In this document: piece after piece, positions 53,491 to 61,847 of the stretch
Position numbering within the stretch: position 1 is the first letter of the stretch
Layout: the number at the start of each line of letters is the position of its first letter
NCBI GenBank assembly: GCA_963818205.1
Contig: CAWFRG010000009.1
Span: 248,001-312,000 of the forward strand
Source: CAVVYV01 sp963818205
GTDB lineage: Bacteria; Actinomycetota; Thermoleophilia; Solirubrobacterales; 70-9
Direction: 5' to 3'
Length of the DNA stretch: 64,000 nucleotides
Position numbers and translations under genes: made by a program
The notes under the pieces: generated by a model
What the model was told of the DNA's origin: nothing
The model's input: only the letters and a program-made list of their open reading frames with translations
Databases searched by the model: none

Positions 53491-53530
53491 CCGGCGCCGC
53501 GAGGCGCCGTCTCTACGAAAGGAGATCCCC

Positions 53531-54111
53531 ATCCCAGAGCTAATCGAGGAGGTAGCAGCCGAGGCGACAGTAGCCGACCTCGAAATCGAGGCCCCAACCT
53601 TGAACTTCGAGGTCGGTGACAACGTCGTCTACCCGCATCACGGAGCGGGTGTGGTCCTGAAGAAGGAGACGAAGGACCTGTTGGGGGAGAAGCGGGACTA
53701 CCTGACGATCAACATCCTCCACAACAACATGACGGTGATGGTGCCCTGCGAGAACGCCACCCAGGCCGGGACTCCGGCGCGTGATCGACGAGGAACAGGT
53801 AAAGAAGGTGATCGGAGTGCTCACGGACGAGGTCTCCGAGATGCCGAAGAATTGGAACCGGCGGTTCAAGCACAACCGCGAAAAGATCAAGACCGGCGAC
53901 GTCTACGAGCTCGCCGAGGTGGTCCGCAACCTCGCGATTCGCGAGATGGGAAAAGGGCCTCTCGACCGGCGAGAAGCAGATGTACACCCGCGCGAAGAAG
54001 ATCCTCGCGTCGGAGTTCATGTACGCCCTCGACAAGGACGAGGACGGCGCCGAGGCCTATCTGGACGAGCTGCTGGAGGAGCGTTTCGGCGCCCCCAAAG
54101 CGACCGCCTGA
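53531..54111 (+). CDS. carD: CarD-family RNA polymerase-binding regulator (two frame breaks)
   Basis: A strong AAAGGAG at 53518-53524 is followed 6 nt later by ATC (53531), in frame with PELIEEVAAEATVADLEIEA and the CarD Tudor-like domain (FEVGDNVVYPHHGAGVVLKK). So the start is either ATC or a misread ATG; TTG 53600 is a weaker choice. Breaks near 53777 (extra A) and 53951 (A4 for A3) join to the helical DNA-binding domain (EMPKNWNRRFKHNREKIKTG; GLSTGEKQMYTRAKKILASE). About 192 residues. CarD stabilises promoter open complexes and is essential in mycobacteria. Confidence 0.93.
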
Positions 54112-54136
54112 GCGGGCGCGCAGCTCAGCATCGGCC

Positions 54137-54787
54137 GTGATCGCGGCCGCCGGCTCCGGGCAGAGGCTCGGAGCCGGTGGCCCGAAGGCCTTCGTCGAGC
54201 TGGCCGGCAGGCCGCTGCTCGAATGGACGCTCGAGGCCCTCCGGGGCGCGGCTTCGATCACCGAGGTGATCGTGGCGGCGCCGCCCGGCTCGGAGAGCCG
54301 GGTGAGCGAGCTCGGGGTGGTGGCGGTCGCGGGAGGGGAGCATCGCTCCGAGTCGGTGGCGAACGCCCTCGAGCTCGTCGGTGAGGAGCTGGTCGTCGTC
54401 CACGATGCGGCCCGGCCCCTGGTGACGCCGGGGCTGGTCGACGCGGTGGTCGCGGAGCTGGCGGCCGAGGACGCCGCCGCGGCGGTGATCGCCGCGGCGC
54501 CCGTCAGCGACACGATCAAGGAGGCGTCTGAGGAGGGCTCGGTCGAGCGCACCCTGGATCGCTCCCGACTGTGGGCGGTGCAGACTCCGCAGGCCTTCCG
54601 CATCGACGCCCTGCGCGAGGCGCTGGCCGTCGCCCCCTCCGACCTGGCCGCCGCCACCGACGAGGCGATGCTGGTCGAGCGCCGAGGCGGCACCGTGCTG
54701 ATTCACTCGGCGCCGCCCGAGAACATCAAGGTGACCACGCCCTTCGACCTGCGGGCGGCGGAGCTGCTGCTCCGCGAGCGGTCTTGA
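54137..54787 (+). CDS. ispD: 2-C-methyl-D-erythritol 4-phosphate cytidylyltransferase
   Basis: About 216 residues from GTG 54137; the frame is open upstream, so a slightly longer start is possible. Motifs: AAAGSGQRLGAGGPKAFVEL (nucleotide binding), VVVHDAARPLVTPGLVD, AAPVSDTIKEA and AVQTPQAFRIDALREAL. It makes CDP-methylerythritol in the MEP isoprenoid pathway; ispF, two steps later, lies 2 kb downstream. The carD-ispD-ispF run is common in actinobacteria. The intervening minus-strand DUF389 genes and the PHP gene are an insertion relative to that order. Confidence 0.94.
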   Translation: MIAAAGSGQRLGAGGPKAFVELAGRPLLEWTLEALRGAASITEVIVAAPPGSESRVSELGVVAVAGGEHRSESVANALELVGEELVVVHDAARPLVTPGLVDAVVAELAAEDAAAAVIAAAPVSDTIKEASEEGSVERTLDRSRLWAVQTPQAFRIDALREALAVAPSDLAAATDEAMLVERRGGTVLIHSAPPENIKVTTPFDLRAAELLLRERS

Positions 54788-54797
54788 GGCCGGCCGT

Positions 54798-54946
54798 CTA
54801 CCGCCGCAGGAGCACGTAGGCGAGCGCGGCGACGAAGGCGACCTGGCCCACGCCGAGCGCGGTGCCGAAGTTGGCGGCGCCGAAGAGGGCGGCAAGGCCG
54901 TGACCGCGGCGAAGGCGCCGAGGGTGATGGCGGCGTCCCCGATCAA
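54798..54946 (-). CDS. Small membrane protein, ~48 aa (frame break)
   Basis: TTG at 54946 overlaps the DUF389 stop as TTGA, suggesting translational coupling. Two hydrophobic stretches: DAAITLGAFAAVTAL and, after adding one base near 54896, ALFGAANFGTALGVGQVAFV to LLRR at the stop (54798). No family recognised. Its coupling with DUF389 suggests a related membrane function. Confidence 0.5.
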
Positions 54947-55979
54947 GGCGGTTGAGCCTCGCCCCGGCTCCTCGCTGCCGGACCGATCGTTTCCCGCCGA
55001 CTCCGACCGATCGGCAAGCCCGCCGCCTCTCGCGCCTCGTCATGGAGGTGGGCGCGGCGGCGGCGCTGGTAGATCTTGCGCTGGATGAAGAGGGTGACGA
55101 TCCCCGCCAGCATGATCGCGGTCAGGTTGACGGCGAGCTGCCCCAGGGCGCCGAGCCATTCGTCGATGTCCTCGAAGGCCAGGGCCACCCCGACGTTGGC
55201 GGCGGCCGGGATCGTCGTCACCGAGATCAGGACGCCGACCAGGGCGCCCGACTTCGCGTTGGTCAGCGAGAGCACTCCGGCGGTCCCCGCGAAGACGGCG
55301 ACGATGAACGAGAACTCGTCGGGGTGGGAGATGAAGTCGGTGTTCGGATGGACCTCGGCGGAGAAGCCTTCGGGGGTGAGCGCCGGCGGCGCGGATCCCG
55401 AGGGTGAACAGGTAGGCGGCGGTGATCCCGAGCGGGAAAGCCGATCAGCAGCGGCAGCAGGGAGCGCTTGAGCAGATCGCCCCGCCGCTGAACGGCGGCG
55501 ACGCAGACCCCGGCGATCGGGCCGAACTCGGGGCCGACCACCATCGCCCCGATGATCAGGATCGGCGAGTCGAGCATGATCCCGACCGAGGCGATCAGGC
55601 AGGCGAGCACCATGAACAGCAAGTAGCTCGCCGAGAGCTCGGTGTTCTCCGAGGTCCGCGCCTCGACCTCCTCCCAGACGACCGCGTCGGAGGGGAAGCC
55701 GGCGGCCGCCTTCTCGGCGCGCTCCGCCGCCTCGGAGATCAGCGAGTCGATGTCCTCCATCGCGATCGAGCCCTCCCGATCGATCTCGAGCTCCTTCAGA
55801 TCGCTGACGATCACGCTGGCGTCCTCACGGGCGACGTCGCAGAGGATCACGTCGCCCTCCGGCTTGTGGGCGGCGCCGCTGCAGGTAGACCAGGTTGCAG
55901 ACCGAGGGCGTCGCCTCGGAGCAGGTCGAGCGACGTGCTCGGCGTTGTGGCTGGGAACCACGATCCGAAGATGGACCAC
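54943..55979 (-). CDS. DUF389 family membrane protein (at least three frame breaks)
   Basis: GTG at 55979 with TACGCT (55987-55992) 7 nt upstream, leaderless. N-terminal domain: VHLRIVVPSHNAEHV, then GDVILCDVAREDASVIVSDL; then a TM domain with NTELSASYLLFMVLACLIAS, DSPILIIGAMVVGPEFGPIA and LLKRSLLPLLIGF, later ITAAYLFTLGIRA, TDFISHPDEFSFIVAVFAG and SLTNAKSGALVGVLISVTTI. Breaks near 55880-55920, 55433 and 55390. Joined length is about 345 residues, with six or more TM helices and a basic tail. DUF389 proteins are of unknown function. Confidence 0.82.
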
Positions 55980-55997
55980 GGTGGGTAGCGTAAACCC
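55980..55997. promoter_or_regulatory. Overlapping divergent -10 elements of DUF389 and PHP genes
   Basis: Only 18 bp separate the two GTG starts (55979 minus, 55998 plus). TAGCGT (55986-55991) is 6 nt before the plus start; on the other strand TACGCT (55992-55987) is 7 nt before the minus start. The two hexamers share five of six base pairs, so both promoters cannot be occupied at once. Confidence 0.65.
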
Positions 55998-56876
55998 GTG
56001 CTCACCGACTACCACCTGCACCTACGGCCGGACGATGTCGGCAAGGCGTCCGAGGCGTTCACCGCGGAGAACGTCGACCGGTACCTGGCAGCTGCATCGG
56101 AACACGGGATCGAGGAGCTGGGGGTCTCCGAGCACATCTATCGCTTCAGCGAGGCCCTGGAGGTGTGGCAGCACCCGTACTGGCGAGAGCAGGCCCGGGA
56201 TGACCTCGGCGAGTACTGCGACTTCGTCGCCTCGACTCGATTGAAGCTCGGGATCGAGGCCGACTTCGTCAGGGGCGCCGAGGACAAGCTGGATCAGCTC
56301 CTCTCCCGCCACGACTTCGATTACATCGTCGGCTCGGTCCACTTTCTCGGAGACGATGGCGCGGTGGACGACACCCGCTACGACATCTGGTCGAGCGAGG
56401 GCGATCCGAGCAAGGTCTGGAGGCGGTACTTCGAGTGGGTCGCCGAGGCCGCCCGCTCGGAGCTCTTCGACATCCTCGCCCACCCCGACCTGGTCAAGAT
56501 CTGGGGTGAGGGCCGCCCGGCCCCCGAGCGCGATCCACGCTTCTACTACGAGCCGGCGATCGCGGCGATCGCCGAGTCCGGGGTCGCGGTCGAGATCTCC
56601 ACCGCCGGCCTCCGGAAGCCGGTCGGCGAGCTATACCCCTCCCGCGCCTTCGCCGAGATGTGCCTCGAGGCGGGGGCCGACTTCGCCCTCTCCTCCGACG
56701 CCCACGCTCCCGACCAGGTCGGCTTCGGCTACGACCAGGCGCTCGAGTTCCTCGGGGAGATCGGGGTCGAGCGGATCTGCGCCTTCGAGGGCAGAAAGAG
56801 ACGGCTGGAGCCGGTCGGCCGAACCGGCCTCGAGGCCGGCGAGGGGGCCGAGGCTCCCGGGGCCGGGGAGCGCTAG
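55998..56876 (+). CDS. PHP-domain histidinol-phosphatase-like protein
   Basis: 292 residues, leaderless GTG. The PHP motifs are complete: DYHLHLRPDD at the N-terminus, GVSEHIYRFSEALEVW, LGIEADFVRG, DYIVGSVHFLGDD, DILAHPDLVKIWG, and FALSSDAHAPDQVGFGYDQA near residue 240, providing the His/Asp/Glu ligands of the trinuclear metal site. The HisJ/HisK-type histidinol phosphatase is the closest known role; without other his genes nearby it may instead act on another phosphoester. The stop is directly adjacent to the ispF start. Confidence 0.9.
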   Translation: MLTDYHLHLRPDDVGKASEAFTAENVDRYLAAASEHGIEELGVSEHIYRFSEALEVWQHPYWREQARDDLGEYCDFVASTRLKLGIEADFVRGAEDKLDQLLSRHDFDYIVGSVHFLGDDGAVDDTRYDIWSSEGDPSKVWRRYFEWVAEAARSELFDILAHPDLVKIWGEGRPAPERDPRFYYEPAIAAIAESGVAVEISTAGLRKPVGELYPSRAFAEMCLEAGADFALSSDAHAPDQVGFGYDQALEFLGEIGVERICAFEGRKRRLEPVGRTGLEAGEGAEAPGAGER

Positions 56877-57341
56877 GTGTCGGTCCGGGTCGGGATCGGC
56901 TACGACAGCCACCGGTTCGCCGAGGGGGAGTCGCTGGTGATCGGCGGAGTCGAGATCGAGCACGACCGCGGCCTCGCCGGGCATTCCGACGCCGATGTCC
57001 TCGCCCACGCCGTGATCGATGCCCTGCTCGGCTCCTGCGGCCTCGGCGACCTTGGTGAGCTCTTCCCGTCCGATGAGGAGCGGTGGCGCGACGCAGACTC
57101 GCTCGACCTGCTTCGGGTGGTGCTCGGCAAGCTTCCCGGCCGCCCGCTCAACCTCGACGCCACCCTGATCTGCGAACGGCCGAAGCTCTCTCCATACCGG
57201 GCCGAGATGGAGTCGACGCTTGGCCGGGTGATCTCCGCCCCGGTCAGCGTCAAGGCGACCACCAACGACGGGATGGGCGCGATCGGGCGCGGCGAGGGGA
57301 TCGCCTGCGTCGCCGTCGCCCTGGTCGAGGTGGGCGAATGA
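56877..57341 (+). CDS. ispF: 2-C-methyl-D-erythritol 2,4-cyclodiphosphate synthase
   Basis: 154 residues, GTG start immediately after the PHP stop. Motifs: GIGYDSHRFAEG (metal Asp/His), GLAGHSDADVLAHAVIDALLG, DLGELFPSDEERW and SVKATTNDGMGAIGRGEGIAC. It cyclises the CDP-ME phosphate in the MEP pathway. Intact; family-typical length. Co-transcription with the PHP gene is likely. Confidence 0.96.
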   Translation: MSVRVGIGYDSHRFAEGESLVIGGVEIEHDRGLAGHSDADVLAHAVIDALLGSCGLGDLGELFPSDEERWRDADSLDLLRVVLGKLPGRPLNLDATLICERPKLSPYRAEMESTLGRVISAPVSVKATTNDGMGAIGRGEGIACVAVALVEVGE

Positions 57342-57377
57342 TGCGGCCGAAACGAGCGGGCGAATAAGCTGTCGCCG

Positions 57378-59051
57378 ATGGCGAGGGACCCGACCAGAGA
57401 GGGGTTCGGGGGGCTCGTCTCGCGGCTGCCCAACCGGGTCGCCGACGGCCTCTGGGAGACGGGAATCCTGATCCAGACGGGGATCCTGCGGCCGTTACGG
57501 CCCGACAAGCTCGCTCGGATCGGCGAGCGCTATCTGCGCTGGGGGGCCTCGCCCGCGCTTGGCAGCGCCGCCTGCGCGATCAGCCATCCGGACGAGACCG
57601 CGCTGATCGACGAGGCCGGGGCGCTCACCTTCGCCGAGACCCACCGCCGCTCGAACGCCCTGGCGCGGGCGCTTCGCAACGAGGGGATTGGCCCCGGAGA
57701 CGGGGTCGCGATCATGTGCCGCAACCACCGCTACTTCATCGAGGCGACAATGGCCTGCTCGAAGCTCGGCGCGGTCGCCCTCTACCTGAACACCGCCTTC
57801 GCCGGCCCGCAGCTCGCGGATGTGATCGAGCGCGAGCGCCCCGCGGCCCTGATCTACGACGACGAGTTCACCGATCTGCTCTCCGGCGCCGGATCGAGCC
57901 TCCGCCGCTACGCCGCCTGGGAGGAGGACGATGCCGAGCGGACGGAGGAGGCAGCCACGGTCGAGAAGCTGATCTCCTCGGCCCACGGCGACGACCTCGA
58001 GCCGCCCGAAGAGAACGGGCGCTTCATCATCCTCACCTCGGGCACCACCGGCACCCCGAAGGGAGCCCAGCGCGGCCAGCCTGAGGGACTCGGCGCCCTC
58101 GCCGCGCTGTTCTCGAAGATCCCGCGCCGCTCCCGCGAGACGGTGATGATCGCGGCACCGCTGTTCCACTCCTGGGGGTTTCTCCACTTCATCCTCAGCC
58201 TGCCGCTCGCCGCGACAATGGTTCTGCGGCGCCGCTTCGACCCGGAGGACACCCTGCGAGCGACCGCGGATCACCGCGCTCGCACCCTCGCCGTGGTCCC
58301 GGTGATGATGTCCAGGATTCTCGAGCTTCCCCCCGAGGTGCGCCGCCGCTACGACCTCTCTCACCTCGAGGTGACCGCCGCGAGCGGCTCGGCCCTCCCG
58401 GGCGAGCTCGCCACCAAGTGGATGGACGAGTTCGGCGACAACCTCTACAACCTCTACGGGTCGACCGAGGTCTCCTGGGCGACGATCGCCACCCCCGAGG
58501 ACATGCGCGCGGCGCCCGGCACCGCCGGAAGGCCGCCGCGGGGGACGGTGATCCGGGTGGTGGACGACGAGGGCAAGGAGGTTCCCGAAGGCGAGACCGG
58601 GCGTCTGTTCGTCGGCAACGAGATGGCCTTCGAGGGCTACACGGGAGGCGGCGGCAAGGAGCACCTCGGCGAGCTGCTCGCCTCCGGCGACGTCGGCCAC
58701 TTCGACCCCGAGGGCCGCCTGTTCATCGACGGCCGTGACGACGAGATGATCGTCTCCGGGGGCGAGAACGTCTTCCCGCGGGAGGTCGAGGACCTGCTCA
58801 GCGACCACGACGCGGTGGTGGAGGCCGCCGCGCTCGGGGTGGAGGACGAGGAGTTCGGCCAGCGACTGCGTGCCTTCATCGTCACCAAGGAAGGAAGCGA
58901 GGTGACCGAGGAGGAGCTGAAGGCGCACGTGAAGGCCAACCTCGCCAGGTTCAAGGTCCCGCGCGAGATCGTCTTCGTTGACGAACTTCCGCGTAACGCG
59001 ACGGGTAAGGTGCTGAAGCGCGAACTCGCCGAGCGCTGGTCTAGGTCGTAA
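57378..59051 (+). CDS. Fatty-acyl-CoA synthetase / AMP-binding enzyme
   Basis: 557 residues, ATG with TAAGCT (57365-57370) 7 nt upstream, leaderless. Core motifs: FIILTSGTTGTPKGAQ (P-loop), PLFHSWGFLHFILSL, NLYGSTEVSWATIATPED, GRLFIDGRDDEMIVSGGENV and the C-terminal NATGKVLKREL with the catalytic Lys. An N-terminal ~50-residue region is hydrophobic-basic and may associate with membrane. It activates a carboxylate, probably a fatty acid, with ATP and CoA; a possible feeder for the beta-oxidation genes near 13-19 kb. Confidence 0.92.
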   Translation: MARDPTREGFGGLVSRLPNRVADGLWETGILIQTGILRPLRPDKLARIGERYLRWGASPALGSAACAISHPDETALIDEAGALTFAETHRRSNALARALRNEGIGPGDGVAIMCRNHRYFIEATMACSKLGAVALYLNTAFAGPQLADVIERERPAALIYDDEFTDLLSGAGSSLRRYAAWEEDDAERTEEAATVEKLISSAHGDDLEPPEENGRFIILTSGTTGTPKGAQRGQPEGLGALAALFSKIPRRSRETVMIAAPLFHSWGFLHFILSLPLAATMVLRRRFDPEDTLRATADHRARTLAVVPVMMSRILELPPEVRRRYDLSHLEVTAASGSALPGELATKWMDEFGDNLYNLYGSTEVSWATIATPEDMRAAPGTAGRPPRGTVIRVVDDEGKEVPEGETGRLFVGNEMAFEGYTGGGGKEHLGELLASGDVGHFDPEGRLFIDGRDDEMIVSGGENVFPREVEDLLSDHDAVVEAAALGVEDEEFGQRLRAFIVTKEGSEVTEEELKAHVKANLARFKVPREIVFVDELPRNATGKVLKRELAERWSRS

Positions 59052-59499
59052 CTGCGGCCCGTTGCTCTTCTACCGCTCGCTTCACGTTCAGCAGCGACTG
59101 GTGGAAACGGCGGCGCAACGGTCCTGCCGCGACCCGCTCCGCGATCAGGCCGAAGATGCCGGCGCCGGCGACGCCGGCGGCGAAGCGAAAGGTGATCCTG
59201 GTGCGACCGCCGGGGAGCTCGCGCAGGCGCCAGCGCCCGCGCTGGTCGACTCCGGTGACCGAGCTCCAGGCCATGTCGCCCTCGGGCTGCCACTCGACGA
59301 TCTCGATCAGGCCGCCGACGTCGGCGGCGCCGACCCTGAGCAGCATCCGGTAGCGGGCGCCGAGGCCCGTGTGGAGGTCGCCTGCCACCTCCCAGCGGGT
59401 GAGCCCATCCATGAACACGGGGTAGTTGGCCGGCTCGGTGACGTACTCCCAGACCAGGTGGCGGGGGGCGTCGACCGTGACCTTCTGCTCGATCCTCAT
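59041..59499 (-). CDS. SRPBCC (START/polyketide-cyclase-like) protein
   Basis: 152 residues, ATG at 59499. Pattern of the SRPBCC fold: IEQKVTVDAPRHLVWEYVTE, FMDGLTRWEV, GLIEIVEWQPEGDMAWSSV and TRITFRFAAG, with a long C-terminal helix (RRRFHQSLLNVKRAVEEQ). It is a hydrophobic-ligand binding fold; the ligand is unknown. Its 3' end overlaps the convergent acyl-CoA synthetase by 11 nt. It is the last gene of a minus-strand lipid-related cluster. Confidence 0.82.
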   Translation of the reverse strand: MRIEQKVTVDAPRHLVWEYVTEPANYPVFMDGLTRWEVAGDLHTGLGARYRMLLRVGAADVGGLIEIVEWQPEGDMAWSSVTGVDQRGRWRLRELPGGRTRITFRFAAGVAGAGIFGLIAERVAAGPLRRRFHQSLLNVKRAVEEQRAAVTT

Positions 59500-59506
59500 C
59501 GGCGGC

Positions 59507-60499
59507 TCACCCGATCACGGGAAGGCGCCGGTCGGCCGCCAGCTCGGTCAGCTGGTCCTGCATCGCCGAGGTCACGTCCTCGTAGACCCGGTCATAGTCC
59601 GGTTCGGGCCCGTAGCGCCGGCGCAGGTCGATCGGCTCCATCACCTGGACGGTGATCTTCGCGGGAAGCGGCAGGTGGCCGAGGAAGTCGCCGACGTTGA
59701 CGATCCAGGGGAGGGAGAGGTTGACCGGCAGCGTCTTCAGGCGGAGCAGCTTGTCCAGGCGCAGGAGCTTCGACAGACGCTCGCCGTGGGTGAGGAAGAT
59801 CGCCGTCTCCTGGCCGCCGACCGAGACCACGGGGACGATCGGGACGCCGGCTTCTAGCGCCAGCTTGATGAAGCCCTTGCGGCCGTTGAAGTCGATTCGG
59901 TTGGACTCCCAGCTCGGGCGGTTCACCTCCCAATCGCCGCCCGGGTAGACGAGTACGGCCGCGCCGGCGTCCAGCGCCTTGCGAGCGTTCTCCTGCGAGG
60001 CGGCGACGGTGCCGAAGCGGCGCAGATAGGGGCCCACCGGCGAGGTCAGCACCAGATTGTGGGCCAGCTGGTAGAAGGGCCGCTCCACGCCGAAGTAGGT
60101 GTTGAAGGCGAGGGTGAAGACGATCGTGTCTGGGGTGACGTTCCCGCCCGAGTGATTGCCGACGAGCAGCACCGGCTCGTCCTCGGGGATCCGGTCCATC
60201 CCGCGCACCTCGCCCCGGAACCAGAGGCTGGCCAGAAGCCAGCTGAGGGAGAGGTTCTCGCGGATGAAGTCGGGGTCGCGGTCGTCGAGGTCGGCCGTCA
60301 GCCGGCCGCGGAGCTCGCGGGCGACCCGCGAGATCGGCCCGGCGAGGGGACCCGCGAGCGACTTCAGACGTGCGCGCCTGGCGCCCGAATCGCCGGCGTT
60401 CCGCCCGTCGGGGGTGGCCGCCGGGTCTCCACCATTTTCGCTCCGCTGCTCACGCCCAGCCTGGGCAGCGATGCCTGAGCCGCTCTCTGCCATGGGCAA
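59507..60499 (-). CDS. Lysophospholipid / glycerol-3-phosphate acyltransferase family protein
   Basis: About 330 residues; ATG 60499 or 60493. The N-terminal ~60 residues are low-complexity and charged. Acyltransferase motif I is LLVGNHSGGN, in which the usual HxxxxD is altered at the Asp position (VTPD follows a few residues later), then a motif III-like VLVYPGGDWEVNRP and motif IV-like GVPIVPVVSVGGQE. The NHSGG variant is known in this branch of the family. Acts on phospholipid or other glycerolipid acylation at the membrane; the substrate is inferred. Directly between the SCP2-hydrolase and SRPBCC genes. Confidence 0.85.
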   Translation of the reverse strand: MPMAESGSGIAAQAGREQRSENGGDPAATPDGRNAGDSGARRARLKSLAGPLAGPISRVARELRGRLTADLDDRDPDFIRENLSLSWLLASLWFRGEVRGMDRIPEDEPVLLVGNHSGGNVTPDTIVFTLAFNTYFGVERPFYQLAHNLVLTSPVGPYLRRFGTVAASQENARKALDAGAAVLVYPGGDWEVNRPSWESNRIDFNGRKGFIKLALEAGVPIVPVVSVGGQETAIFLTHGERLSKLLRLDKLLRLKTLPVNLSLPWIVNVGDFLGHLPLPAKITVQVMEPIDLRRRYGPEPDYDRVYEDVTSAMQDQLTELAADRRLPVIG

Positions 60500-60506
60500 A
60501 CTGATT

Positions 60507-61832
60507 CTAGGCGGCGCGAGCGGGTCGCAGACGACGTGCCGCGCGGCCGATCCGGGCGGCGGCGCGCGCCGCGGGCGAGGCGGAGGCCTCCGCGATGAAG
60601 TGGTGAACGGCCGCGTTCGCCTGCTCCGGCAGCTCGACCTGCGGCACGTGCCCGCACTCCTCCAGGACCACCTGGCGGGCTTCGGGCAGCGCCTCGGCGA
60701 CGGGCTGGCAGAAGGCGAGCGGGACCAGCGGGTCCTGGTCGCCCCAGACGAACATCGCCGGCGGGCGCAGAGAGGAGAGCCGGGTCCAGAAGCCGCGCTC
60801 GCCGAACGGCTCCTCCAGGTAGATGTTTCGCGCCGCGGAGTGGAACGCGATCCGGGCCGCCACCGTGCGGTAGGTCCGGACGAACTCCTCGGAGGCGAGA
60901 TCGGCGGCGGAGGGGTGAAGGCGCTCGGGCCGGGCGAACATGCCCCAGAACTGGCGCCGCACCAGGCCGTTGGTCATCGGGTGCGGAATCGCCGCCAGCT
61001 CCGGTCGGAGCAGTCTGACGATCGGGACGAAGCGGCGGCGGCGGCGCCAGGCGAGCGACGGCGCCAGCAGGCTGAGGCTGGAGACGCGCTCGGGCGCGGT
61101 CAGCCCGACCTCGATTGCGATCCGCCCCCCTAGCGAGTTCCCGACCAGGTGGGCGCGATCGACCTCGAGCGCATCGCAGAAGTCGAGCACCGACTGCGCA
61201 AACCAGGGGGCATCGAAGGGCGCCCGGATCGGCTTGCTCGACGAGCCGAAGCCGGGAAGGTCGATCGCGTGGACGGTGTAGTCGGGTGCCAGGGCGGAGA
61301 CGGTCTCGAAGAAGCTGGTCTTGTTGCCGCCGAGGCCGTGGATGAGGATCGCGGTCTCGGGGCCGTTTCCAGCGGTCAGGGTGGAAATCCGGTGCGAGCC
61401 GGCGGCGACCTCCCGCAGGCGCAGCAGCGGGCGGCGCCCGCTCGGCAACCGGAAGAAGCCCTCGAAGGCGACGGCGAGATCGAGGTTGCCGCGGGCCCAG
61501 AGCAGCCGTGACCGGAATGCATCGAGGCCGGAGAGGGAGCCCTCCCTGAGGGCGAGCCAGGTCGTCGCGTTGGTGCCGATCACCGTGTCGGCGTCCCGCT
61601 TCGGGGAGGCGGTCACCTCGCAGCTGCTCGCGTCGAGCTCGACCGCCCAGCTCAGTCCGAGGTCGTCGAGCTCGATCCTGTAGCTCGCCTCGAAGCCGGG
61701 ATCGGCGCCCAGGTAGCGCCCCGGGAGGGACGCGAAGGCGTCGTCGACGCGCCGCAACCGGTGCTCCTGCAGGGACGAGCGAGCCAAAGCCCAGGGAGCG
61801 TATTCATCGTCCCGGCGGGGATGCGGCCTCAC
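60507..61832 (-). CDS. SCP2-like domain fused to an alpha/beta hydrolase
   Basis: 441 residues from GTG 61832 (TTG 61787 is an al­ternative closer to the first domain). Residues ~25-135 read as an SCP2-type lipid-binding domain (YRIELDDLGLSWAVELD; DTVIGTNATTWLALREG; LLWARGNLDLAVAFEGFFRL). Residues ~150-420 are an alpha/beta hydrolase: ILIHGLGGNKTSFF, AIDLPGFGSSSKP, nucleophile Ser in VGNSLGGRIAIEV, acid VWGDQDPLVPLAF and His ECGHVPQVELPEQ. A Ser nucleophile points to an esterase or lipase acting on a bound lipid. Intact; it heads the minus-strand lipid cluster. Confidence 0.83.
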   Translation of the reverse strand: MRPHPRRDDEYAPWALARSSLQEHRLRRVDDAFASLPGRYLGADPGFEASYRIELDDLGLSWAVELDASSCEVTASPKRDADTVIGTNATTWLALREGSLSGLDAFRSRLLWARGNLDLAVAFEGFFRLPSGRRPLLRLREVAAGSHRISTLTAGNGPETAILIHGLGGNKTSFFETVSALAPDYTVHAIDLPGFGSSSKPIRAPFDAPWFAQSVLDFCDALEVDRAHLVGNSLGGRIAIEVGLTAPERVSSLSLLAPSLAWRRRRRFVPIVRLLRPELAAIPHPMTNGLVRRQFWGMFARPERLHPSAADLASEEFVRTYRTVAARIAFHSAARNIYLEEPFGERGFWTRLSSLRPPAMFVWGDQDPLVPLAFCQPVAEALPEARQVVLEECGHVPQVELPEQANAAVHHFIAEASASPAARAAARIGRAARRLRPARAA

Positions 61833-61847
61833 CGAAATAATGCCCGC

